DNA of 13,288 nucleotides from an uncultured Collinsella sp. (GTDB lineage: Bacteria; Actinomycetota; Coriobacteriia; Coriobacteriales; Coriobacteriaceae), in assembly GCA_900557505.1 (NCBI GenBank), contig USTC01000009.1, positions 1 through 13,288 on the forward strand, in the 5' to 3' direction. Both the position numbers and the translations under genes were made by a program. Positions 6,112-12,685 of the stretch are shown here, piece after piece (position 1 is the first letter of the stretch; each line of letters starts with the position of its first letter). The notes under the pieces were generated by a model that saw only the letters and a list, made by a program, of their open reading frames with translations, had not been told where the DNA came from and ran no database searches.

Positions 6112-7992
6112 CTAGGCAGCCTGAACAGCGGGCTGGTCCTCGTCGATAAAGAAGCGCTTGTACCACACCAGGAACACGAGCGGCGTATAGATCTTGCGCT
6201 GGAAATCGCCCTTGCCCGCAAAGTGCAGATCGAGCAGGTGCATGAGCTCGTCGGTATCGAAGAACTCGCTTGCCCACGGCGCGGTGAAGTACTCCTTGAC
6301 ATAGTCGTACCACTTTTGCTCGCGCAGCCAGTAGACAATCGGCACCGGGAAGCCCACCTTGGGACGGGTGGCCCACTCATCGGGCAGCGACTTGTTGGCA
6401 GCGTGGCGGAGTACCTGTTTGTTGCCGTTCTCGTTGATGCGGTAGCGGTCGGGAATGTGCTCGGCGAACTCCATGACTTTGCGGTCCAGGAAAGGCACGC
6501 GCAGCTCCAGCGAATGTGCCATGCACATCTTGTCGGCCTTGAGCAGAATGTCGCCCGGGAGCCACATGTTCATGTCCAGGTACTGTTTCTTGACCAGTTC
6601 GGGCTGACCCTTCACGCGTGCGTAGATGGGTGCAGCGAGCTCAAAGGCGCCGTCGCCGGTGTTGTACTCGGGCTTGAGCACGCCGTCGACCTCGCGCTCC
6701 GGCCATACCAGAGCCTGTCCCAGGAACGACTTCTCGGGGATCTCGGCACCCTTGACCAGGAAGTTATGTCCCTTGAAGTACGGCATATGCAGCGCCAGGT
6801 TACCGAGCGCGCGACGGATGGGCAGCGGCACCATCTTTTTGTACTTGCGCACCGGGACCGTATCCTCGTAGTAGGCGTAGCCGCCAAAGAGTTCGTCGGC
6901 GCCTTCGCCCGAAAGCACGACGGTAACGTCCTTGCGGGCCATCTCGGCCAAGAACCACAGCGGCACGGAAGACAGGTTGGACTGCGGCTCGTCCATGTGA
7001 TACTGGATGTCCTCGAGCGCACCGAAGAACTCGTCGGCGGTAATCATCTTGCGAACGTTCTCGACGCCGAGCTTATCGGAAAGCTCCTTGGCGTAGTTGG
7101 TCTCGTTGAAGTTCTTGTAGTCAAAGCCCACCGAGAAGGTCTTGTCGGGCATGAGGCAAGCGGCGATGTAGCTGGAGTCGACGCCACCGGAGAGGAACGA
7201 CGCGACCTTGACGTCGGCGATGCGATGGGCCTCGACGCTCTCGTGCACGACCTCGTCCAGCTCATCGACATACTCTTCGAACGGCTTCTCGACGGCAGAG
7301 TAATCGCAATCCCAGTAGCGCTCGATGTTCATCTTGCCGGTCGGGATATCGACGGTAAAGTAGTGCGCCGGCGGCAGCTTGTAGACACCCTCGAAGAAGG
7401 TCTCCTCGGTTGCCGAATACTGCAGCGTCATGTACGGACGCAGAGCCTTTTTGTTGACCGCCTTGTGGAAGTGCGGGTAGTCCAGGAAGCTCTTGATCTC
7501 GGAACCAAAGAGCACGCCCGGAGCGCCGTCGCCCGCATCGGCCATGGGATAGTAGTAAAGCGGCTTGATGCCAAAGATGTCGCGGGCGCCAAAAAGCTTG
7601 TTCTTCTTTTTGTCCCAGATGACGAAGGCGTACATACCGCGCAGGCGATCGAGGACGGCCTCGCCCCACTCCTCGTAGCCGTGCAGGAGGCTCTCGGTGT
7701 CGGCGCCGCAGTGGAACTTGTAGCCCTTGGCCTCGAGCTCGGAACGAAGTTCTTGGAAGTTGTAGATCTCGCCGTTGAAGACAATGACGACGCTGCCGTC
7801 CTCATTGGCCATGGGTTGAGCGCCGGCCTCGGTCAGGTCGAGGATCGACAGGCGGCGGAAGCCGAGGGCAACGCGGCCGTCGATAAACTGACCGCCCATG
7901 TCGGGACCGCGATGGACGATGCGGTCCATCATCTTGGTGAGCACCTCGGATTGGTTATCCGTCCCACCGACAAAACCGACAAAACCGCACAT
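6112..7992 (-). CDS. asnB: Asparagine synthase, glutamine-hydrolysing
   Basis: A two-domain amidotransferase of 626 residues. The class II glutaminase half starts at the catalytic Cys2 (MCGFVGFVGG), with RGPDMGG and VFNGEIYNF following. The synthetase half has the ATP-pyrophosphatase loop SGGVDSS (268-274) and SGEGADELFGGY (361-372). Such enzymes amidate aspartate to asparagine with glutamine and ATP. Relatives of about this length amidate cell-wall precursors instead (B. subtilis AsnB and Corynebacterium LtsA on meso-DAP, Lactococcus AsnH on D-Asp), and the neighbouring murE makes this worth noting. ATG at 7992 has AGAGGGG 7 bases upstream. It is transcribed alone, between its own -10 element and a strong terminator, and diverges from tRNA-Val. 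Confidence 0.93.
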   Translation of the reverse strand: MCGFVGFVGGTDNQSEVLTKMMDRIVHRGPDMGGQFIDGRVALGFRRLSILDLTEAGAQPMANEDGSVVIVFNGEIYNFQELRSELEAKGYKFHCGADTESLLHGYEEWGEAVLDRLRGMYAFVIWDKKKNKLFGARDIFGIKPLYYYPMADAGDGAPGVLFGSEIKSFLDYPHFHKAVNKKALRPYMTLQYSATEETFFEGVYKLPPAHYFTVDIPTGKMNIERYWDCDYSAVEKPFEEYVDELDEVVHESVEAHRIADVKVASFLSGGVDSSYIAACLMPDKTFSVGFDYKNFNETNYAKELSDKLGVENVRKMITADEFFGALEDIQYHMDEPQSNLSSVPLWFLAEMARKDVTVVLSGEGADELFGGYAYYEDTVPVRKYKKMVPLPIRRALGNLALHMPYFKGHNFLVKGAEIPEKSFLGQALVWPEREVDGVLKPEYNTGDGAFELAAPIYARVKGQPELVKKQYLDMNMWLPGDILLKADKMCMAHSLELRVPFLDRKVMEFAEHIPDRYRINENGNKQVLRHAANKSLPDEWATRPKVGFPVPIVYWLREQKWYDYVKEYFTAPWASEFFDTDELMHLLDLHFAGKGDFQRKIYTPLVFLVWYKRFFIDEDQPAVQAA

Positions 7993-8043
7993 ATACTATC
8001 CCCTCTGCTGTTGCTGGGCATCAAATCGAATCAGTAGCTTTTG

Positions 8044-8049
8044 AGTATA
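8044..8049 (-). promoter_or_regulatory. Probable asnB -10 element
   Basis: TATACT on the minus strand lies about 50 bases upstream of the asnB ATG, giving a leader of roughly 45 bases. No convincing -35 box is seen at 16-18 bases, so an activator may be needed or the call may be wrong. Confidence 0.4.
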
Positions 8050-8160
8050 CCCGAGGGCGTAAAGAGGGGCGGAATGTTCAGGCAATCTCAACTGAATCAG
8101 CTCCGCTGTGACACGCACGAGTTACCTTTAATGGATATGAGGTGAATGAGGCGATTGTTT

Positions 8161-8169
8161 TGCTATACT
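8161..8169 (+). promoter_or_regulatory. Probable tRNA-Val promoter (extended -10)
   Basis: TGCTATACT gives an extended -10 (TG, one base, TATACT) ending about 11 bases before the mature tRNA 5' end. The -35 region is poor, as expected for extended -10 promoters. Confidence 0.5.
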
Positions 8170-8179
8170 CTCTCCGCAC

Positions 8180-8255
8180 GGGCGATTGGCGCAACGGTTA
8201 GCGCAGGTGCTTTACACGCACAAGGCTGGGGGTTCGAATCCCTCATCGCCCACCA
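8180..8255 (+). tRNA. tRNA-Val (anticodon UAC)
   Basis: A 76-base cloverleaf read directly from the sequence. The acceptor GGGCGAT (8180-8186) pairs with ATCGCCC (8245-8251), the D stem is GCGC/GCGC, the anticodon loop TTTACAC has anticodon TAC (8213-8215), the variable region is 5 bases, and the T arm is GGGGG-TTCGAAT-CCCTC. The terminal CCA (8253-8255) is encoded. The anticodon stem GGTGC/GCACA has a G-A mismatch at the outer pair (27-43), with the other four pairs normal. It is transcribed opposite to the surrounding protein genes and ends at its own terminator. Confidence 0.97.
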
Positions 8256-8327
8256 CTGATTTGATAGGCTCCCAGCAATGGGAGCCTTTCTTTTTTGGGC
8301 CCAGTGCATGGGATTCGAACCCGACAG
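8238..8327 (+). repeat. tRNA-linked 90-base module, copy 1
   Basis: Copy 1 runs from the tRNA-Val 3' end (19 bases, 8238-8256), through the terminator, to a 29-base motif (8299-8327) containing GTGCATGGGATTCGAACCCG. The motif core is the inverted complement of a tRNA T arm, so 8310-8322 is a perfect 13-base inverted match to 8230-8242 within the tRNA. Copy 2 begins exactly 187 bases later. The end blocks are conserved between copies (19/19 and 27/29), while the 42 bases between them are only about half identical. Confidence 0.8.
8266..8296 (+). terminator. tRNA-Val intrinsic terminator
   Basis: AGGCTCCCA (8266-8274) and TGGGAGCCT (8279-8287) form a perfect 9-bp stem with a GCAA (GNRA) loop, followed by TTCTTTTTTG. 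It starts 11 bases after the tRNA CCA. Confidence 0.95.
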
Positions 8328-8424
8328 GGTGCGGAGCTGAGGAAACGCGCAAGCGTTTTCCAGCGCAGCACGCGAGGAGCGGAGCGACGAAGCGGGACGC
8401 GGGCGGCGCCAGCCGCACGCGGAC
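8328..8424. other. GC-rich non-coding spacer with hairpins
   Basis: 97 bases between the two modules, very GC-rich and with frequent AGCG/GCGA words. 8341-8361 folds as GGAAACGC-GCAA-GCGTTTTCC with one bulged T, and 8403-8416 as GCGGC-GCCA-GCCGC. No start, ribosome site or credible frame is present. It may be part of a repeat found behind other tRNA genes, which a genome search would show. Confidence 0.5.
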
Positions 8425-8514
8425 ATCCCTCATCGCCCACCACAGAATTGGAAACGGTCCTCGCAAGGGGACCGTTTTTGCTTGCGCCCGGTGCATGGGA
8501 TTCGAACCCGCCAG
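8425..8514 (+). repeat. tRNA-linked 90-base module, copy 2
   Basis: Carries the same 19 bases as the tRNA-Val 3' end including CCA (8425-8443), with no tRNA body in front, then a second terminator (8452-8479), then the 29-base T-arm-like motif again (8486-8514, differing at two positions from copy 1). The sequence before 8425 and after 8514 shows no similarity to the flanks of copy 1. It is either a duplicated tRNA tail or an attachment-site scar. Confidence 0.8.
8452..8479 (+). terminator. Second terminator hairpin, copy 2
   Basis: AAACGGTCCTC (8452-8462) pairs with GGGGACCGTTT (8467-8477) in an 11-bp stem with one T-G pair and a GCAA loop, followed by TTG. The stem sequence differs from that of copy 1, but the loop and placement are the same. 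Confidence 0.85.
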
Positions 8515-8535
8515 CACGTCTGTCACAAAGGCCGT

Positions 8536-8750
8536 GGCCAAAAAATGGCAAAAATGAGTACTGCTACTTTGTTTGCAACATATAAAAAGATAGTATTTGC
8601 TTAAGTTACGCAACATATGTCCATTATAAGGACTAACAGTTGGATCAAAATCGTGCATTCATCGCCATTTCGACTTGCCATCTGGCCTTATTAGTCCAAA
8701 ATTGCTGCTACCAAATCGGTAGCAGTACTCATATTTAATGTTTTTTGACC
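8536..8750. mobile_element. Possible MITE-like element with inverted ends
   Basis: A 215-base AT-rich segment with 32-base imperfect inverted ends (8536-8567 and the complement of 8719-8750), matching at 26 of 32 positions. The innermost 13 bases (TGAGTACTGCTAC) and a run of six A residues are identical. The interior has no credible coding frame. It contains a 9-base direct repeat GCAACATAT (8575-8583, 8610-8618). Base composition is clearly lower in GC than the genes on either side. No clean target-site duplication was found beside the ends, so a stable RNA or regulatory region remains possible. Confidence 0.45.
8705..8725. repeat. 8-bp hairpin sharing the element's right end
   Basis: CTGCTACC (8705-8712) and GGTAGCAG (8718-8725) form a perfect 8-bp stem with loop AAATC. 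The right arm is also part of the long inverted repeat, so it can pair locally or with CTGCTAC at 8561-8567. Confidence 0.6.
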
Positions 8751-8802
8751 AGCGGGTCTCCCTGCCTTAGCAAATCTAAGGCAAAACGGGCTCCAGACCG
8801 CT
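8751..8802. other. Long three-part stem-loop downstream of argD
   Basis: Three stacked helices: AGCGGGTCT/AGACCGCT (8751-8759 with 8795-8802, one bulged G), CCC/GGG (8760-8762 with 8788-8790) and GCCTTAG/CTAAGGC (8764-8770 with 8776-8782, loop CAAAT). It lies 66 bases past the argD stop on the minus strand, in non-coding sequence. No T-run follows on either strand, so it is not a standard terminator. It could be a 3' stabilising structure of the arg mRNA or part of a small RNA. The remaining non-coding bases, 8803-8867, hold nothing I can name. Confidence 0.55.
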
Positions 8803-8867
8803 GAATCATGCCACATAGGGCACGCCCGCAGTCCGGAACCCGGTCCAAATTGAGTTATTGCGCTGCG

Positions 8868-10151
8868 TTAGACCAAGACACCCGACAGGATCTCGATCAG
8901 ACTGTCCACGTCGGCTTCCTCGCAGACGAGCGGCGGCAAGAAACGCAGCGTATGAGCACCCGTAGCGTTAATCACGGCACCGGCGGCCAGCGCGCGGGCA
9001 ACAATATCATGTGCGTCGCCCGCGGCATCATCCAAATCACAGCCGAGCATCAGGCCACGGCCACGCACCTCTACCACATGCGGAAGCTTAGCCAGCGCCT
9101 GCTCCATATAGGCACCCACCTTGGCAGCATGCTCGGCATAATCGCCGCGCACAAGCGCGGAGAGCGTCGCGGCACACGCCGCGACGGCCAAGCAGCTACC
9201 GCCAAATGTCGAGCCGTGGTCGCCCGGCTTAAACACGTCGGCAATCTCCTTCTTTGCCACGACGGCACCCATGGGTACGCCGTCGGCAATGCCCTTGGCA
9301 AGACTCATAATGTCGGGCTCCACGCCATAGGTCTGGAACGCAAACGGCTTACCCGTGCGGAAGATACCGCACTGGACCTCGTCGGCGATAAGCACGGCGC
9401 CCACTTCGTGTGCTAGGTCGCGCGCTGCCGCCATAAACTCCTCGGTCATGGGGTGCACGCCACTCTCACCCTGGATCGGTTCGAGCATCACGGCACAAAT
9501 TTCGCTCCCCAGCTGCTTAAAGATCGCACGCAGCTCATCGACATCGTTGGGCGTGCAGGCCACAAAGCCACCCGGCAGCGGACGGAAACTATCCTGCAGC
9601 CAATCCTGCATGGTGGCGGCAATGGTCTCGAGCGTACGGCCGTGGAAGCCGCCGCGCATGCACACGATGGTGTTGCCGCCGTTACCGGCACGCTTGGCGT
9701 ACAAGCGCGCGAGCTTCATCGAGCCCTCGTTGGCCTCGGCGCCGGAATTGGCAAAGAACGTCTCCCACACCTGCTCGCCCGCAGCCGGGGCACCAAGAGC
9801 AGCTGCCGTGGTCTCATCACCGGCGGCAATGGCATCGGCAAGCACGCGCGCACCATCTACGTCGTCGTTAGCAAGCTTGGACAGCAGCGCCGCGACCTGT
9901 CCACGCTGCTCGATGTAGAAGTAATTGGAGACATGCATGAGCTTTTTGGTCTGTGCCTCGAGCGCCGAGAGCACAGCCAGGTTGCCATGACCTAGACTGC
10001 ACACGCCGATGCCGGCAAGAAAGTCGAGGTACTCACGGCCATCGTCGCCGGTGAGCTTCATGCCGTGACCCTCGACAAACTCGACCGGAGAGCGGCCAAA
10101 GGTATGCATAACGTAATGGGATTCAAGCGATTGCTGAGCTGCAAGTGACAT
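8868..10151 (-). CDS. argD: Acetylornithine aminotransferase
   Basis: ArgD transfers an amino group from glutamate to N-acetylglutamate semialdehyde, giving N-acetylornithine, with PLP as cofactor. The fold-type I class III blocks are intact: FANSGAEANE (133-142), GGFHGRT (167-173), EPIQGESG (224-231), ADEVQCG (256-262), the PLP lysine K286 in LAKG, and GSTFGG. The protein has 427 residues against about 400 usually. The extra length is an Ala/Gly/Asp-rich insertion at about 98-127, just before the FANSGAEA block. The start ATG at 10151 has only a weak AAAGG upstream. It is the last gene of argCJBD, 69 bases after argB, with a small GC-rich hairpin (10169-10182) in the gap. Confidence 0.96.
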   Translation of the reverse strand: MSLAAQQSLESHYVMHTFGRSPVEFVEGHGMKLTGDDGREYLDFLAGIGVCSLGHGNLAVLSALEAQTKKLMHVSNYFYIEQRGQVAALLSKLANDDVDGARVLADAIAAGDETTAAALGAPAAGEQVWETFFANSGAEANEGSMKLARLYAKRAGNGGNTIVCMRGGFHGRTLETIAATMQDWLQDSFRPLPGGFVACTPNDVDELRAIFKQLGSEICAVMLEPIQGESGVHPMTEEFMAAARDLAHEVGAVLIADEVQCGIFRTGKPFAFQTYGVEPDIMSLAKGIADGVPMGAVVAKKEIADVFKPGDHGSTFGGSCLAVAACAATLSALVRGDYAEHAAKVGAYMEQALAKLPHVVEVRGRGLMLGCDLDDAAGDAHDIVARALAAGAVINATGAHTLRFLPPLVCEEADVDSLIEILSGVLV

Positions 10152-10220
10152 GGAATGCCTTTCGTTGAGCGCCGGACGGCGCAGACCTATGGGTGCAGGA
10201 ATGGGGCGGCTGCGGGCCAG

Positions 10221-11201
10221 CTAGACCGTCTGAAGCTTCTCGACCTCGTCAAGGTTCTCGGTCAGACGCGCAGCAAACGTCGAAAGCGGATGCGGATGCG
10301 TATCGAACTCGTAAGCCGTCTCGGTGGAATGGATCACGGTGCCGACGCCGGCATCGGTCAGCAGCTCCAGGAGCAGCGAATGCGGCGTAGTACCGTTAAT
10401 GATGTGGGCACGAAATACGCCGCCGGTAAGCGCATCGACGGCCGCACGCAGCTTGGGAATCATGCCCTTATCGACCTCGCCGCCGTAGAGCATTTCGTTA
10501 ACCTCGTCGAGCGTTAGGTTGGAGATAAGCGAGTCCTTGTCGCTAAAGTCCTTGTACAGGCCATCGACATCGGTCAAAAAGATCGCCTTATGCGCGTGGA
10601 GCGCCGCGGCAACGGCACCGGCGGCGGTATCGGCGTTGATGTTGAAGAAACCGCCGTCCTCCCCCGCCGCGACGGTAGCGATGACGGGAATGTACTCGCT
10701 ATCGAGTAAGCGCTCGATATAGTCGGTGTTGACGTGCGTCACTTTGCCCACGCGACCGAGCTCGGGGTCGAGCGGCTCGGCGATGAGCGTGCCGGCATCG
10801 CTGCCTGACACGCCCACGGCCAGGTTGCCGTGGTGGTTGATGGCAGCAACCAGCTCTTGGTTAACCTTGCCGCCCAGTACCTCGCGCACGATATCCATAG
10901 TCGCCGGCGTGGTCACGCGCTGGCCGTTCTTAAACTCGACGGGAATATCGTAATGGCTCAGCGCCTCGTTGATAGCCTTGCCGCCGCCATGCACGATGAC
11001 GGGGCGCATACCGATGATCTTGAGCAAAACGATGTCGCTCATCACGTCGCGGCGCAGCTGCTCATCAACCATGGCGGCTCCGCCATATTTGATAACAACC
11101 GTCTTGCCGGTCAGGTTCTTAATCCACGGCAGCGCTTCGAACAGCAGCTGCGCGGTTGCTTCGTTGGATTCGCTCGAACGACAATCGCGTGCGAATTTCA
11201 T
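10221..11201 (-). CDS. argB: Acetylglutamate kinase
   Basis: ArgB phosphorylates N-acetylglutamate with ATP, the usual control point of the pathway. The 326 residues include KYGG (38-41), HGGGKAI (71-77), NADTAAG (189-195), TDVDGL (210-215) and MIPK (247-250). The frame is open upstream to a TTG at 11261, but the ATG at 11201 has GAGG 6 bases upstream and gives a family-like N-terminus. Residues 1-27 include EATAQLLFEALPWI, which resembles the N-terminal helix of hexameric, arginine-inhibited kinases, so feedback inhibition is likely. The normal family end is at about residue 290 (GVGTVI), and about 36 further residues follow, an uncommon C-terminal tail. It lies 81 bases after argJ. Confidence 0.96.
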   Translation of the reverse strand: MKFARDCRSSESNEATAQLLFEALPWIKNLTGKTVVIKYGGAAMVDEQLRRDVMSDIVLLKIIGMRPVIVHGGGKAINEALSHYDIPVEFKNGQRVTTPATMDIVREVLGGKVNQELVAAINHHGNLAVGVSGSDAGTLIAEPLDPELGRVGKVTHVNTDYIERLLDSEYIPVIATVAAGEDGGFFNINADTAAGAVAAALHAHKAIFLTDVDGLYKDFSDKDSLISNLTLDEVNEMLYGGEVDKGMIPKLRAAVDALTGGVFRAHIINGTTPHSLLLELLTDAGVGTVIHSTETAYEFDTHPHPLSTFAARLTENLDEVEKLQTV

Positions 11202-11282
11202 AATCTGCCTCGTCTTTCGTATCGTTATCGCGCCGTGCTCCGCTGTCCGCAATCGCGGCAAGATGCGCAGCGTGCCTGGAAT

Positions 11283-12551
11283 CTAGGAACGGTAGTCACC
11301 GTTAATGGAGATGTACTCGTGCGTGAGGTCGCAGGTCCACACGGTCGTTGCCGCGTCGCCTGCGCCCAGGTCGGCCGAGATCACGATCTCGGGCGCCTCG
11401 AAACGTCGTAGAGCCTCGTCCTCGTCAAAGGGAACAGTCAGACCATCGCGACAGACAGGCATGCCCATCATGTCGATGGAAACGTCTTCCTGATTAAACT
11501 TCACGCCGCACTTGCCGAGTGCCATGGCGACGCGGCCCCAGTTGCAGTCGTGGCCGGCGATGCAGGTCTTAACGAGCGGCGAGTTGGCAACGGCGCGAGC
11601 GGCGATATCGGCCTCCTCGTCGTTCACGGCGCCGGTAACGTTGACCGTAACAAGCTTGGATGCGCCCTCGCCATCGGCGGCGATATTGCGCGCCAGGCTC
11701 TCGCACACCTCGTGCACGGCAAATGCCAACTCGTCGAAGGCATCGGAGCCCTCGACGATAGGCTCGGCATCTGCGGCAGCGGCGCCGGAGGCAAGCATGA
11801 TGCAGGTGTCGTTGGTCGAGGTGTCGGAATCGACCGTTACCTTGTTAAAGGTCTGCTTGACGGTGGAGAGTAACAGGGCGTGAAGCGCCGCCGGCTCGAC
11901 GGGGGCATCGGTAGTGATGACTGCGATCATGGTGGCCATGTTGGGCATGATCATACCCGAGCCCTTGCACATTCCGCCTACCGTATAGACATTGCCCGCA
12001 TGACCCGCAGCCTCGCTGACGTAGGACACGGCGTACTCCTTGGAGTGCGTGTCGGTCGTTATGATGGCGCGAGCGGCATCGGCGCCACCGTGGACGGAGA
12101 GCGCCTCGTAGGCAGCAGGAATGGCGGTCTCAAACGTGTCGATCGGCAGAATCTGGCCAATCACGCCCGTGGAGGCAACCAGAATCTGCTGGGGCTCGCA
12201 GCCGATGACCTGCGATGCGATGCTGCACGTCTCGCGCGCGCATGCAAGGCCGGTCTCACCCGTGGCGGCGTTGGCATTGCCAGAGTTAACCGAAACGCCG
12301 GCGATGATACCGTAACCCTTGTCGGCACCGCCCAGGTTGGCACGGCTCACCTGCACGGGCGCCGCGCAAAAGCGATTGGTGGTAAACACGCCGGCACCGG
12401 GACAGGGTTTATCGGGCACGACGAGCGCGTAATCCAGACGCTCGGGGTTCTTGCGGAACCCAGCGTGGATGCCTGCAGCCTTAAAACCAGCCGCAGCCGT
12501 AACGCCACCCTCGACGGCGCGAATCTTGATATTAAACAGCTCGGTATTCAT
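11283..12551 (-). CDS. argJ: Bifunctional ornithine acetyltransferase / NAGS
   Basis: ArgJ moves the acetyl group from N-acetylornithine to glutamate, closing the acetyl cycle, and bifunctional forms also make N-acetylglutamate from acetyl-CoA. The protein of 422 residues is self-cleaving. The cleavage site lies in KGSGMIMPNMATMI, and T207 is the expected nucleophile, giving an alpha chain 1-206 and beta chain 207-422. STGVIG (127-132) supplies the oxyanion-hole residues, and the C-terminus NGDYRS matches the family's NGDYRT-like end. Whether it is mono- or bifunctional cannot be read from motifs alone. The ATG at 12551 has AAGGAG 11 bases upstream, rather far. The 134-base gap from argC holds a terminator-like stem. 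Confidence 0.97.
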   Translation of the reverse strand: MNTELFNIKIRAVEGGVTAAAGFKAAGIHAGFRKNPERLDYALVVPDKPCPGAGVFTTNRFCAAPVQVSRANLGGADKGYGIIAGVSVNSGNANAATGETGLACARETCSIASQVIGCEPQQILVASTGVIGQILPIDTFETAIPAAYEALSVHGGADAARAIITTDTHSKEYAVSYVSEAAGHAGNVYTVGGMCKGSGMIMPNMATMIAVITTDAPVEPAALHALLLSTVKQTFNKVTVDSDTSTNDTCIMLASGAAAADAEPIVEGSDAFDELAFAVHEVCESLARNIAADGEGASKLVTVNVTGAVNDEEADIAARAVANSPLVKTCIAGHDCNWGRVAMALGKCGVKFNQEDVSIDMMGMPVCRDGLTVPFDEDEALRRFEAPEIVISADLGAGDAATTVWTCDLTHEYISINGDYRS

Positions 12552-12577
12552 CGTCTTTATGACTCCTTATGTCAAAC

Positions 12578-12657
12578 AAAAAACGGACATCGGTTGGTGC
12601 GCCATGCCAGTCGTGATCATGAGACCAGCTTAAGAGTGGCGCCCCACTCGATGCCCG
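12578..12657 (-). promoter_or_regulatory. Terminator-like stem in the argC-argJ gap
   Basis: On the minus strand CGGGCATCG (12657-12649) pairs with CGATGTCCG (12592-12584), 9 pairs with one G-U, and six T residues follow at once (12583-12578). The 56-base loop includes a second hairpin, GAGTGG-GGCG-CCACTC (12649-12634), which shares one base with the outer stem. It could be an internal terminator or attenuator lowering argJBD relative to argC, but the large loop makes this uncertain. Confidence 0.4.
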
Positions 12658-12685
12658 ACTACCAAATCGTTAACAATCGAATGTG

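Noticed and set aside
6223..8037. A 604-codon open frame on the plus strand
   Set aside because: It is fully antisense to asnB and arises from its codon bias. It has no ribosome site or domain.
8425..8443. A second tRNA gene
   Set aside because: Only the last 19 bases of tRNA-Val are present. No acceptor 5' strand, D arm or anticodon arm precedes them.
8163..8658. Several short frames on both strands over the tRNA and repeats (with strings such as WWAMRDSNPQP or GFEP)
   Set aside because: These are well-known false proteins produced by translating tRNA T arms and their copies. They cross terminators and the tRNA itself.
11202..11261. An upstream TTG start for argB, adding 20 residues
   Set aside because: There is no ribosome site for it, while the ATG at 11201 has a well-spaced GAGG and a family-like N-terminus.
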